DNA of 64,000 nt from Galerina marginata (Eukaryota; Basidiomycota; Agaricomycetes; Agaricales; Galerinaceae). A model generated the notes under the pieces. The model ran no database searches, was not told where the DNA came from, and was given only the letters and a program-made list of their open reading frames with translations. The DNA is taken from positions 1,488,001 through 1,552,000 of the forward strand of contig JAECYW010000016.1 of assembly GCA_023014335.1 (NCBI GenBank), read 5' to 3'. Of the stretch, positions 45,680 through 58,276 are shown in pieces; positions within the stretch are counted from its first letter, which is position 1, and each line of letters begins with the position of its first letter. The translations under genes were made by a program, and so were the position numbers.

Positions 45680-48600
45680 ATGCAGGAAGCTGATGAGCAA
45701 GGTAAGCCTGTTCGACCCGTTGTACCTGTGTTTTGTTCAGCTCATCCATGGCGCCTACCAGACACATGTCGCATATGCAGCGCACCAGCGGAGCCTGATC
45801 AACCCCTCTTTCATCCTTGCAAATGCTCGGGCACCATTCGTTACATTCATCAGGACTGGTGAGCTTGAAAGGACGGCGAATTTGCACCTCGACTAATTAT
45901 TATTTCCGTAGCCTGACAACATGGCTTGCCCATAGTAAGAAGAAAAACTGCGATGTTTGCAAGCATCCGTACTCATTCACCAAAGGTAAAATCAATCTCA
46001 CATTGACCTCTGATTGTTGTGCTGAGGCTCAAGAATGTAGTCTACGCGACGGATATGCCGTCATCACTTCCTCCGATCCTTCTCATTAGGCGTTTAATAC
46101 AACAAGTTTTCCTTGCCTTGCTATTCGTGCTTAGGGCGATTGCCGTTGCTACAATATGGCTAGGAGTACTACCTTGGGTAACTGTTTGGACATGGAGAAT
46201 GTATTTCTCCATGGGAGAATCAACGTACGTGACTCTTTAACTCGAACATGCCCTAATGATCGACAAACATACCGATAGAGCTTGGTGGATAAGCGATCGC
46301 CCAAGACCCCCCACCACAGAGAATAACCATCCTTCCTACCTCAGGATCAGCTACGAAAACCCAGCACCACCCCCAAAGACTATTCTTCAATTTATAACCA
46401 GGTTCTCCTCCCACCCATTATGGCTGGCTCTCTCAGCCGATATCTTTACCGGGCAGATCATTGCATCACTTATTGTCCTCACATTTGTTGCCGTGTTTCT
46501 TCTGCGTGAATGGATTTCACAAAATGCTCGTCCCGGTGTTTTTGAAGAGGAAGAAGTGCTCCCAGAGGAGCCGGCTCCATTACAACCTCAAGCTGCTGGA
46601 CAACCCGGACAACCATTGGCTGAGGGTCCCCATGACAGGCATGATGGTTTCCCTGAAGAAGACGTACTTGTGCAGCGACAACTTGACGCGATGCGTGCCG
46701 TCAATGCTATGCGACAAAACATCGACCCAGAGATAGCCATGGACCCAGATCGTTGGTATACGGCAGAAGAAAACGACCCTTCCAATCGCCGTCTGAGAAG
46801 GAAAAAGAACAAAGCAAGGCATTTGGACACGGACGAAGATAGGCTGGTTCGTCACAGACGCAGGACCTCTGGGTCTGGAGATGATACACCTAACCTTGAG
46901 ATGGAGGCAATGAAGCGGAAAATGTTTCATCGACGTATACATGTCGCAAAGACTACAGCAGCCCGACGGCGAGTGTATTCTGGTCATAACAAATCTCCTG
47001 CGCCATCGGCACCGCTTGCTTTGTCAGGCGAACAGAGCAACTTCGATTTCACCTTCAGGGCTCCCTCGCCTATTGCGTCCAGCAGCGAGCAAGCCCTTTC
47101 TACAAGCGTATCTGAGCCTTCCAGCATTCTGCCCTACTCGCCCGGGTCTAGTACTTCCTCCCCTCCGCCAGCTGACGAAGAGACTTCACCGTTCCCATCT
47201 GTCGCGCTCCAGCCACCTAGTGGTGAAATTCCTTTCTCATTGCGTCGCTGGCAAGAAGCAAATGCGTCCCCACCAGCCTACCCTGCTCGGCCGCCTCTTC
47301 CCTTTACAGCAGCATCTCGATCGGGATCCGGTTCTCCTTTCAATTTCACGCCAGGAAGGACACCAATGGACTCTCCGAAGTTGGCGACTTATCGTGCACC
47401 CGAAGAGCTCGAACCTGAAGCGGGCCCCTCTGGTTTGCCTAGTTATCTTGATCTTGAAGACCAAGCCCGACGAGAAGAAAGTGGCAATTATGATGACAAT
47501 GAGGATAACTACGAAGATGAAGAGACGGAACAGCTGTATGCGGAAGGTGAACTAGATCTGGACGTGGAGATGGTAGATCAACTGGACGATTCCGACGAAG
47601 ATATGGAAGCGGAGCGCAACCGGTACTTCCATTTGGCCAACGGACCAGAGGCGGAGCAAGGAGCTAGAGAAGACGAGGCACACGGTGAAGCCGACGATCT
47701 TCCCGAGTTGCAAGCGCTGAGTGATTCAGACGACGATGACTCAGATGAAGACGGCGATGATGATGAGCATGATGGAGACGGCGATGAGCACGAGCATGAT
47801 GGTGATGAAGAAGATGAGATGTTCCTCGAAGGAGAGGAGGATGATGACGAGGAGGCTGAGGCTGATGGGGATCTTTTCGACGCTGGGCAGTGGGAGGAAG
47901 CTGATGTCGAAGCAGCGGCCCCCCCAGTGATGCCAAATGCCGCTGGTGCTCCTGCCCCAGCCCAAGGAGCCAATCCGGAAGCTGATGCGGCTGCGGCAGG
48001 TCCTGATATAGGCGATGATGTGGAAAATGTGGAAGATGACATGGAAGGAGCGATGGAAGGTGGGTGTCATTTTGTTTTAATATATCTTTAAAGTCATTGA
48101 TGACTTGTCTGTAGCTATTGGAATGAGAGGTCCCATCTATGGCGTCGTTCAAAACGTTAGTTCTTCGTTACTTTGAGACCCGTCCACTCACTAACAAAGA
48201 TGTTTATTCTAGGCGGCTTTGATGATTTTTGTTCTGGATACTGCAATTGGCCTCGGCGTCTGGATACCTTTTACAATCGGCAAGACGACAGCGTTATTAT
48301 CAGTATGTTTATGCTGTTGGAATCCTTGTTCATGTCCACTAATAGTCACGCAGCTCGATCCACGTCGTATGCTACAGGTTCTCCATCTGCCCATCCGAGC
48401 GATGCGCCTCGTTACAGACCCCATTGTCGACTTTGTTGCATGGATAATTGTTGACCTTTTCTTCCCTCGCGTCGCCCAGCTCTTTGGTGCATTCTTCCGT
48501 GTCATCATGTTCTTTGGGTCGATTTCAGCTGGCAAATTATTCGGCAAAGAGACAAGTTCCGGGATTACCGACCTTTCGATGAGGATTGTTCGTGTTTCTT

Positions 48601-51123
48601 CGTTGCTCTGATTTTACCCTCGCTTATACATAAGTTTTATAGTATAACCAATCGGCAGAGCTAATGAGCAAGCCACTCGCTCGATTTGTGGCGTGGACGT
48701 CATCTTCCAACGTAACAGAAGAAGTTGTTACCCAGTCGAACTTCACATCTACCTTCGCCGCAAAAATTCCTGATTACCTAGGCTTTACCGAACCATATTT
48801 CGAGATCCTCGGAAGAGAGGTCAGGCTCTCTACGACGAAGTTCCAGTCGACTTGGATACAACTGGCACTGGGAAGCGGTCCTTCTAATCGTCTTTTCGCG
48901 GTTGCCCTAGGGTATCTTGTCGTCATTTTCTTGTTCTGCTTGTACCTCAACATCTTGACGGTTGGAAATGCGAAATCGGCCGGCCTTGCTGTGCGCAATG
49001 CGGTTCGACAACAGCTACTCGTGTTGAAGGTCTGTTGAATATAGTTTCATTTTGAATTCTCACTCATTTTCCATTTTCTAGGTCGCCACTTTTATCTTCA
49101 TCGAACTGGTCACATTCCCACTTGGTTGTGGCATTGTTTTGGACCTGTGCACAGTGTGGTTGTTCCCCGAGGCAAATCTACAATCTCGTGTTGCATTTTT
49201 CGTTCAGGCTCCTCTGACGGCCATGTTCTACCATTGGGTGGCTGGGACTATGTTCATGTTGGTTTTTGTCCATTTCCATTCATTTACGGGTATAACTAAT
49301 TGGGTCGTCCTTAGGTATTCATTCGCCGTTCTCTTGTCTGGCTGTCGAAGCGTCATGCGTCCCGGTGCCATGTGGTTCATCAAGGATCCCCAAGACCAAA
49401 ACTCCCATCCCATTCGTGATATTCTTGACCGGCCTACTTTGGTGCAACTTCGCAAAATCTGCGTTAGCGGGATCATGTATTCATTCGTGGTAGCCTGTGT
49501 CGTAGGCAGTGTTGCAGGGTTATTAGTGTTGGGCAGCAAATCAATTATGCCGTTCAGATGGAAAAACCGGTAAGCATTAATTCTTGATGAACAGCAATAG
49601 GAGCTCATGGTTGTCGATTTTTTTTAGTGAGCCTCTCTCTAATGTTCCTGTCGACCTCCTTTTCCTACACCTCGTCCTGCCATACACGATGCACTATTTC
49701 CGACCAAAACGGGCCATAAAACATGTTTCAACGACTGTATGGAAGTTCCTTGCTGTCAGATTGCGCTTAACATCCTACTTCTTTGGTGGACGGTACCCAC
49801 AAGAGGAGTATACCCCAAAGAACTGGCGCGCCAATTTCATCCAGGACCCAGTACATGTCGTGGGCGAGGACGAAGTTCCAGACGGCTCTTTCCGCCGGGT
49901 GCCGGCGACCGATAACTTGGCGCTCCCTCGCGATATGCGCGCGACTGTTGCTGTCACACCTGAGGGCGAGCCAGTGGATGATGCTGCGAAAGAGCTCATG
50001 GCACTGCAGGACGCAGAGGCGGATAAGGCCAAGCGGACGATCAAGGACGACTACATGGTCGTCTACATGCCTCCGTACTTCCGGTATCGCATTATTACCT
50101 TCATCACCCTGCTCTGGATCTTCGGGGCTTTCTTCCTGGGCTTTGGTGTCGCCCTGCCCATCCAGCTCGGACGCAGCTTCTTCAGGCTGTTCACCACTCG
50201 CGATGTGCATGACGGGTACTCGTTCATCATAGGGTTCTACCTCATCTGGATTTGCTACCTCATCGCGAAGGCCGTCGACCGCCTAGACAAGAGGCGTCAG
50301 CGGAGGAGCGGAGACCGGCCTAGGGCGGAGCTGCCTGTGCTAGTGGTCAAGCGCGGGTTTCTGTGGGCGGCGAAGTCGCTGTATATGGCGTTCTTCTTGG
50401 GCGTCGTTATACCTGTGCTGTTGGCCATTGTCATCGACTTGTATATCGTCCTCCCGATTCGGTTTGTGATCGACCCCGAGATGATGCCCCGGATCCGCGT
50501 GGTAGATACATGGGCTCTTGGACTGCTTTATGCGAAGATTGCCCTCCACGCGCATCGCATTCAGCCTCCTAATCGGATTACACGAGGGCTCCAGCATGTA
50601 AGTTGTTGCTTCTAGATCTGCTTTCTTTGTGCTGACATGTACGCTTAGATCATGGCACATGGATGGACCCGACCTGATCCTATAGCAGCCACTAGAGAGG
50701 TTATCGCACCGTTAGCAGGCGGTTTATTGGGCATGATACTCCTCCCTGGGACCATCTTCCGCGTGGCCCAGCAACTCTTCCCCGACATGCCGCTGGACAA
50801 CCGATTTATACGTATGTGCTCTTTCCTCAATTGGTATGGATTCGCGCTAATGGACTCTTCCTTGCCTCATAGTCATGCATGTGTATCCGGCTGTCTTTAT
50901 CTTTGCTGGTACCATACGCTCTGCGATCGTTGCGTATGGCCTGCTGTCGTCTTGGTCTCAGAAGATACGCGACAAGGAGTTCTTGGTGGAGATGAGGCTG
51001 AGGAACCACGAACCGGACAAGGTGAACATGAGTGAAGGTGCGGATGGGACGGCGAATGAGGCTATGCCTGAAGAGAGGGTCGTTAATCGGGATAATGATG
51101 TTGTCGTTGAGGAAGAAAGATAG
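45680..51123 (+). CDS. SSM4: ERAD RING-CH ubiquitin ligase Doa10/SSM4 (MARCH6/TEB4 homologue)
   Basis: Fourteen exons encode 1568 residues: 45680-45701, 45762-45858, 45912-45985, 46041-46224, 46279-48059, 48115-48155, 48213-48302, 48354-48587, 48661-49029, 49082-49257, 49315-49569, 49628-50597, 50649-50811 and 50873-51123. The RING-CH domain (about 9-57) has TCRIC, HPCKCSGTIRYIHQDC (its last Cys formed across an intron) and CDVCKHPYSF. About fourteen hydrophobic segments follow, including the TEB4/Doa10-type region (SGIMYSFVVACVVGSVAG, PLSNVPVDLLFLHLVLP). A long, very acidic cytosolic loop lies after the second membrane helix (encoded about 46550-48060). Doa10 ubiquitinates misfolded ER and inner-nuclear-membrane proteins with Ubc6 and Ubc7. 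The acceptor at 45761 was preferred because it gives the family-typical QDTCRIC. The intron before 48661 uses a weak GTTCGT donor. Confidence 0.92.
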
Positions 51124-51599
51124 TCATATTCATTAATTATTTCTTGGGTTGTAAGAAGCATAATTTGTCGTTTGCATCATATGTACATAGTTTTACATGA
51201 AGGCTTTGAAATGGCAAGCATTTTAGTTGCTGTCCTTGGTCTAACCTACTCTATTCCTCGCAAACGAGATTTACTTTGGTTCTCGACACTTCTGGGCAGC
51301 ATTAATATTGAATATTGAGCGCTGAGCACGTCACACGGTGGATCGCTCAAAATACTCGAGGTTTCTACAATTGAGTCCTTCTGACTCCGCAGTCGACTTC
51401 GACAGGCCTTGTCACACGACGAAATGCCACGACAACAGCATTCTCCTCCAGGATAAGGAACTTGAATGAGGAACAGTATCAAATCTCAACAAATCTGAAC
51501 ACTGAAATACTTCAATAGACCAGACGAGTAGATATGCAATGAAATTGAGATTATAGTATTACAGTATACAACAAATAAAATAACAAGAAACCCTGAACC
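51124..51599. other. Convergent intergenic region
   Basis: Lies between the stop codons of Doa10 and histone H4 and presumably holds both 3' untranslated regions. I saw no animal-type histone 3' stem-loop, as expected for a fungus. Confidence 0.55.
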
Positions 51600-52076
<477 letters not shown>

Positions 52077-52387
52077 GTTGATTTAGGTAGGTTGGTGGGT
52101 GGTGAAAGTGGTGAGTGGTGAGTGGGTTGTGTGGTGGTGGTGATGAGGCAAGAATGCGGATGGCAGATCGTGACCTCCGAAGCCCCGTTATTATAACACC
52201 GCACTGTGGCTGTGCTGCATTTCTTTCCGTTTGTTGATTGAGAGGCGCGGATGTCACGTGTTGAACGCGATCGCGTTTATATATAATCGCAGCCGGATTT
52301 GGACTTGAGACCCCTCATTCGCTCTTGCATCCAACCACCACCACCACCGTTCAGCACCACCACCAACAGCCTCCCACATCATCATCA
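52077..52387. promoter_or_regulatory. Shared histone H3/H4 divergent promoter
   Basis: 311 bases between the two ATGs. A TATA-like tatatataa (52278-52286) lies about 100 bases before the H3 ATG. A reverse-strand ttataataa (52188-52196) lies about 115 bases before the H4 ATG. A perfect 14-bp palindrome aacgcgatcgcgtt (52264-52277) abuts the H3 TATA and contains two ACGCG-like cores in opposite orientation. Such cores resemble MBF/E2F-type S-phase sites. A cacgtg E-box-like hexamer lies at about 52255-52260. The H3 leader is rich in CCA repeats. Confidence 0.7.
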
Positions 52388-52918
<531 letters not shown>

Positions 52919-53380
52919 AGGAGCTTGTTTTTGATTATATTCTTTTTATTTCTGCATTATTATGTATTGTACTATAGTGTATCTGGGTGTTCTTTCTCTC
53001 TATATGGTCCATGCCACAATATGAAAATCATGGTTAATTATCTCTTTCATTGTGATCTAAGAACTGCCTTGTTTGTTAGACATTTATTTACTGTACGCTT
53101 TTTTTTAGAGACTAGCAGTTCCGGGAGTCTCATTGCAAGTTCTTAAGTTGTTAATGTGAAAATTATCATTGCAGTGTGCGTCGCGAGTGGATGAGATTGC
53201 TCTAGGATCTAATAAATCTAGAATCTACTTGCATATGAAGTACCAAGTCTTGAGAGAGCGGAAACGGAAGACGATAAGCTAAGTCCATGAGAGTGTAACA
53301 AGGTCCAAGATATATACAGAATAATGGTGAATATGATGCAAAGAGGTACTTATGTATCCGGAAAGAAAAGACACGCCGCT
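52919..53380. other. Convergent intergenic region
   Basis: Lies between the H3 stop and the stop of the next reverse-strand gene. It is T-rich and holds no supported gene. Confidence 0.55.
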
Positions 53381-54284
53381 TTAACAAACACTCGATCGGC
53401 CGCTGTGGTAGATGATGATTTCGTAAACCAACATCAAAAGGAAGCCGCCGACCATGACGAGGTTAGTACCTTGTTTCAACGCCGAGGGGGCGTCGGCATT
53501 CTTCATGGCGGTGTGAAGCTCTGGGACGCGTTCGATCTCGGAGTCCTCGCTCGCCAGCCACTTTTCGCCTCGTACGAACATCTCGCGCGACGGGAAGACC
53601 TCCAATATTTCGCACTCGAAGTGGGGAATGACGAGCGTGTACTTCCTCCACAGCTGACCGACGTGCTCCTCGCCCTTGCCCGTGACGAAGTTGGAGGGAG
53701 TCTGTTTTTCGACTTCCTTGACGGGCCCAAGGCCGACGGAGAGGAGCTCAAAGGCGGGGACCTTCTCGAGGCGCCTGAACATCTGCCCGATGGCGTATTT
53801 CTCCTGCAGGAAGAGGTGCGCGCATTCGGGGGAGGTGATGCGCACGGTGGACGTCGCGGTGCAGACGATCTTTCCGGCGCACTGGAGGTGGACCTGCCGG
53901 GTCTGGACGATTGGGGCGGCGGGAGAAACGGACGCTATTATGCTCGGAGTGGGATTTTGGATGGGTTCAAAGGGTGATTGGAGAGAACTTTGGCGCAGCG
54001 TTTGCGAGTATACGAGGGCTATCATTATGGGGCGAGCGAAAAATGCGCTAATAGTGAGACCGGTCAAAGCTTAGCGTTTAAAAGACGTAAATATTTCAAC
54101 CAGGCTTACCTCAACACCCTTTGCAGGTCGCCTTGCGCGGAGAGAGCGATACGCTCGACGCCATTGACCTCTGCCGGCCATGGATACTAAAAGCATGTGA
54201 TGAGAGGATGAGTCAAGGCGAGTAGAGAGTAACGCCTACGCTGATGCTGGTGGTCTTGGCGTTGTAGGAATCGAAAGAAGTCAT
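53381..54284 (-). CDS. Conserved fungal protein with C-terminal membrane anchor (chorismate-lyase-like fold suspected)
   Basis: Three exons, 54284-54240, 54186-54110 and 54047-53381, give 262 residues. The N-terminal half contains YPWPAEVNGVERIALSAQGD, LQRVLSAFFARPI, and the most conserved-looking block TATSTVRITSPECAHLFLQE with KYAIGQMFRRL. The arrangement of an early R-x-x-x-L-S-x-x-GD-x-Q-R-x-LS element and a later ITSPE...IGQMFR element recalls the chorismate lyase/DUF98 superfamily fold, but this is a tentative impression. The C-terminus is a hydrophobic helix (VMVGGFLLMLVYEIII) ending SSVC, so the protein may be tail-anchored. Function unknown. Confidence 0.72.
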
Positions 54285-55071
54285 CTTATGCTTTGGAAGG
54301 CCTGGGTAGGTTTGGGATGCCCAGGAGTCGTGCATGGCGTCCCTTATGAGGCAGTCATTATTATGAACCATCCTGCCTGGCTCACCCGCTCCGTGGCCTG
54401 GGCGCGATCGGAGATTGTTAGCCTCCAGATTACTATCTTTTAGGGGGCCTACAGGACGGACCTTTGATCTTTGATGACTTCTTGGGCGTTTTCACTATTG
54501 GGGTATAGCGTGTGCAGCCCGTCCCCGGTGCTCTCCCAGGATCGGCACGTTTGCTCGTGGCCGAGTCTGCTGGCGCGATAACCTATATTGATCCGCAAAA
54601 TGAAGACAGGGAAGGGCGCTTATTAGAAGTCGATAACACAAGGCTGTTTTAAGACGCGCTTCAGAGCACATGGCGGCGACATGGATTCACAAAAGCCCAC
54701 CTGACTCCAGGGTGATGGTTTAGACCGCGACAAACTAGGAAACTCTATTTCCTTTTCTTGTGAGATACTTGCTGAATAAAGGACGGCCGCGTGAACGAGA
54801 TTGTGTGATGGGGAAGTGGGATACCGTACAAGTCGGGATTCATGTTCATGACAGTGTTCAACAGCCCCGGCCCGGCCGTTTATGGAGCTTGTCGCTGTTT
54901 GTTTTCTGTCTCTTTATGGACATCATTTCATTCGACCCCGCTCCTCCTCTTTAGGTTCTTACCATTCACCCATCCACCTTATCTTTAACCAACCGTCACC
55001 TATCTGTCACGAAAACCATTTGACCTCTAATAGACCGTAATCCAAAAAAGGCGGAAAAATACCCAATTGAC
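54285..55071. other. Divergent intergenic region
   Basis: Between divergent starts of the tail-anchored protein and the sirtuin gene. No coding sequence was recognised and no clear TATA element for either side. Confidence 0.5.
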
Positions 55072-57917
55072 ATGAGTTTGTACCATCTACTCTGAATGTA
55101 CGCAGACTTGGCATCGCTAACTTGTAAATCCCATTACCTCACGGCCTCTAGATCCTGGCGGTGTATCGATAACTTTGGGCTCGGAGCATACCGTGCACGA
55201 ATCCGAACACCTCGACCCGCTCGGTGCGCCCAATCGAAAGTCGATCGCGACCGACAACGAAATTCTAGCTCGGCAAGTCCAGGTGTTCCTGGAGGCATCC
55301 GAAGATGTCGACGTCGACGCAGAGACTATCAAGGATATTTTAGAAGTCCTCGTAGACGAAGACGAAGACGAAGGCACAGACCTCCCTTCTGAGTCACAAT
55401 TTGAAATGGGCGAAGAAGGGGACTCACATGACGAGGATGAAGATGTCGAAGAGGGCATTGCTCCCTTCCCTGGTTTATCGGAGTCCCCCGAACAGCGAGG
55501 TTCTTCTCTCACCCTTTTATTCGCGTCTTTTTCTAAAAAGTGTCTTTTGCTTTTGAAAGAGGAAGAAACATGGACCAAGGTGGAAGTCAAGGAAATGCTA
55601 CACCTCCTGAAAGAATGGGGTCGGTCTCTTCTTGACGCGTCTATTCTTAGAAATTTCACAAAATTGATAATTCTATGCCAGGTTCCACTATTTTCATAAA
55701 CGAATACGTCGATTCGCGTAAAATCCCTATACCCAGACTCCTAGAAGCACTCGGTGTTAAATTGGTAGGTCGCTTACTCTTACTCGCTCTCTGACCATTG
55801 TTCTGTACTGATGGTCCATTTTCAGTGCCCAGAACTACAAAATAGACGCCCGAATACCCTGTTATACTTCCTTCGTGTGGCGATAACCCATCAGTATGTT
55901 TTCCGGTCCTCTCTATTTATTCTTCTCACAACGCTGTTACTGGCACGACAGACTTCGTAAACGTGACAAACTTACCCAATATAACACCGTCTCAGATGCA
56001 GTTGATCTAATTAGAAAATCTGGCCGGATTCTTATTCTTACTGGAGCTGGCATCAGTAAGTCGTTGCTGAGCTCTTCAGTCACTTTTTCCCAACATTTTT
56101 TCTTAGGTGTGTCATGTGGTATTCCCGATTTTCGCTCACGCGATGGGTTATACGCCTCGCTCAAAACGAAAGGAGACTATGATCTAGATGATCCTCAACA
56201 GATGTAAGAATCTCCTTTCACTGCTATTGTTAGGAATCCGACGCGTCCTTTTAGGTTCGATATCCAATATTTCAAAGAAAATCCATCAGGTGAATAAGCA
56301 ACTCCCCCTGATCACAGCCATCTAACTCAACGATCTGTCAGTGTTCTAGTAAGTAGGCCGAAGTCAAACGAAAACCGGTATGCTTAGAACTGTCCACGCG
56401 CGAAGTTCCTTTGCCAGGTTATTTTTGTCCTTGTCGATTGCAGAGCTTAAGTTACTGAACCGAGGACAGCCAGATCTATCCTTCGAACTTCATCCCTTCG
56501 CCATGTCACCGATTCATCAAAGCAGTGGAGGAGCGTGGAAAGGTACGTCTTCTATCAGAAGGTCTAACCTTTGTTTTTCACATTTTCTATTCGACTGCTG
56601 ACAGCTACTGAGGGTGAACCAAATTGCCTCTCCTTGATTTATTTATTTTTAACGTCTGAGTTCTAGAACTACACTCAAAATATAGACACACTAGAAACTC
56701 TAGCAGGCGTCAAAACTGTCCTCCAATGTCATGGTTCATTTGCGACTGCCAGCTGCCTTCAGTGCCGACAACGTGTACCGGGATCGAACATAGAGGCGGA
56801 CATCATGAGCCACAGAGTACCGCTCTGTAAAGTCTGCAACGTAGCTGCCTCGACTCCGATCAAGTCAAAGCGGAAAAAGAGCAAGAAAAAGGCGAAAGGT
56901 GAATGGGACAGTGACGTGGAAGACGAAAGCGATGCACCGGAGTATCCTCCGGGTATTATGAAAGTGATTTACTTTCTATCTTCCGGACCATCTTCGATAA
57001 TCGCGAGCATGCGCTAAATGCCGGCTTTATTTCCAGCCTGACATTACCTTCTTCGGCGAGAAATTGAGCGACGACTTTGACCGTTCGCTCGCGGAAGACC
57101 GATGGAAGGTGGACCTACTGCTTGTGATAGGCACGTCGTTGAAGGTGTCACCTGTCGCGGAGATCCTTTGTAAGACCTCGCTTCTGTATTCTTGCTATCT
57201 GCTGGCTAAATGAAGGTCGCAGCACATCTTCCTCATTCAATACCTCAGGTAAGGTTGATCCAACTCCACGGAAAAGTTTATTTGTCTGCTCGATTAACAA
57301 CGTGCGCGACGATTCCAGATCCTTATCAATAAGACTCCTATAAGGCACATAAATCCAGATGTACGTTAGATCTCCCTGCTTGCACTGGGTGCTTTTGTCC
57401 AGTTAACCGGGTCGTTTTGTGCTCATCGTCAATCTCGGCTTTCTAGATTGTGCTTCTTGGGAATGCAGATAACATCATTCTGCATCTTTGCAAGGAGCTC
57501 GGGTGGGAGTTACCTGCTCCGACAGCAAGGGAAACTACTCCGACTTCGGCGACTAACCCTTCGGTGACCAGGCTACAACCACCACGAGGCAATTTGAAAA
57601 AGCGGGCTTCATCTGATGACGCTGATATGACCTGTTCGCAGGCTCCTGAACGGGTTGGGGAGAGGTGCGTCCTTGACATGGTGGCATCCAAAGTATCCGG
57701 TCTGATTTTCTCTTATCTGTTCAGCCATGTGTGGTTGTTTGATGGCGCGGAGGGGGGAAAATGGCTGCAGCAACTTCAACGGTCGCTGGGAATCCAAAAA
57801 TCTACACCTCCAAGCCGGACAAACTCTGGTTACAATACTCGGCCATCAACCCCTGGCATGAGTCCTGCAAAAGACGGTGATTTTCAGAGGGAGGTGAAGA
57901 AACCACGGGTTGCATGA
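55072..57917 (+). CDS. SIR2: Class I sirtuin, NAD-dependent histone deacetylase (Sir2/Hst1-like)
   Basis: My model has 17 exons and 622 residues: 55072-55075, 55152-55619, 55682-55764, 55826-55893, 55952-56055, 56107-56203, 56255-56289, 56342-56348, 56406-56417, 56470-56542, 56605-56613, 56667-56963, 57037-57169, 57223-57248, 57319-57360, 57447-57664 and 57725-57917. An acidic N-terminus precedes the catalytic core: [20 protein letters not shown] (NAD binding), [10 protein letters not shown], the catalytic His in CHGSF, zinc cysteines (CLQC, CKVC) and [14 protein letters not shown] Lys-rich then acidic insert follows the second Cys pair. It deacetylates histones in silent chromatin. Exon 1 has only four bases and rests on a GCTAAC branch site and a CTCTAG acceptor. 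A 60-bp in-frame segment at 55500-55559 may be a further intron. Confidence 0.88.
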
Positions 57918-58276
57918 TGGGCGATGAATATTAAATAATGTGTACTGCGACAAGATATTACAGAAAATGGGCTAATTGAGTAGATGATAGGACATTGTAA
58001 TTTAAAGGTTTTGGTGCTTGACAAAAATTTGTTAGGATTGTGAATTCATGATGAAAGAATCGACTTCACGACAGAGTATTTGGACGGAATGTGATCACAT
58101 GACTCAGAGCCAATGAAGTTCACCAAATTTTGTTTTCGGTCGTGTTCTGCTACGAAAAGGTTGGACGACTGTCCGTATGTCGCTCTCTCCACTTCCTGGC
58201 GCTTCAGAGTCCCATTTTCCATAGACGAGATTGCTATCTCGTCGTCAAAGACTCTTCTGCTGCTGTGTGCTGCGAG
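57918..58276. other. Intergenic region between the sirtuin and Tpt1-like genes
   Basis: Same-strand spacer of 359 bases. The reading frame of the next gene is open back to about 58130 but has no ATG there, so a 5' exon could be hidden here. Confidence 0.5.

Noticed and set aside
45702..45761. Reading through the first Doa10 intron, or splicing it at the earlier TTCAG
   Set aside because: Both alternatives stay in frame, but the later CCAG acceptor gives the family-typical start of the RING-CH domain (QDTCRIC) and an intron of normal 60-bp length.
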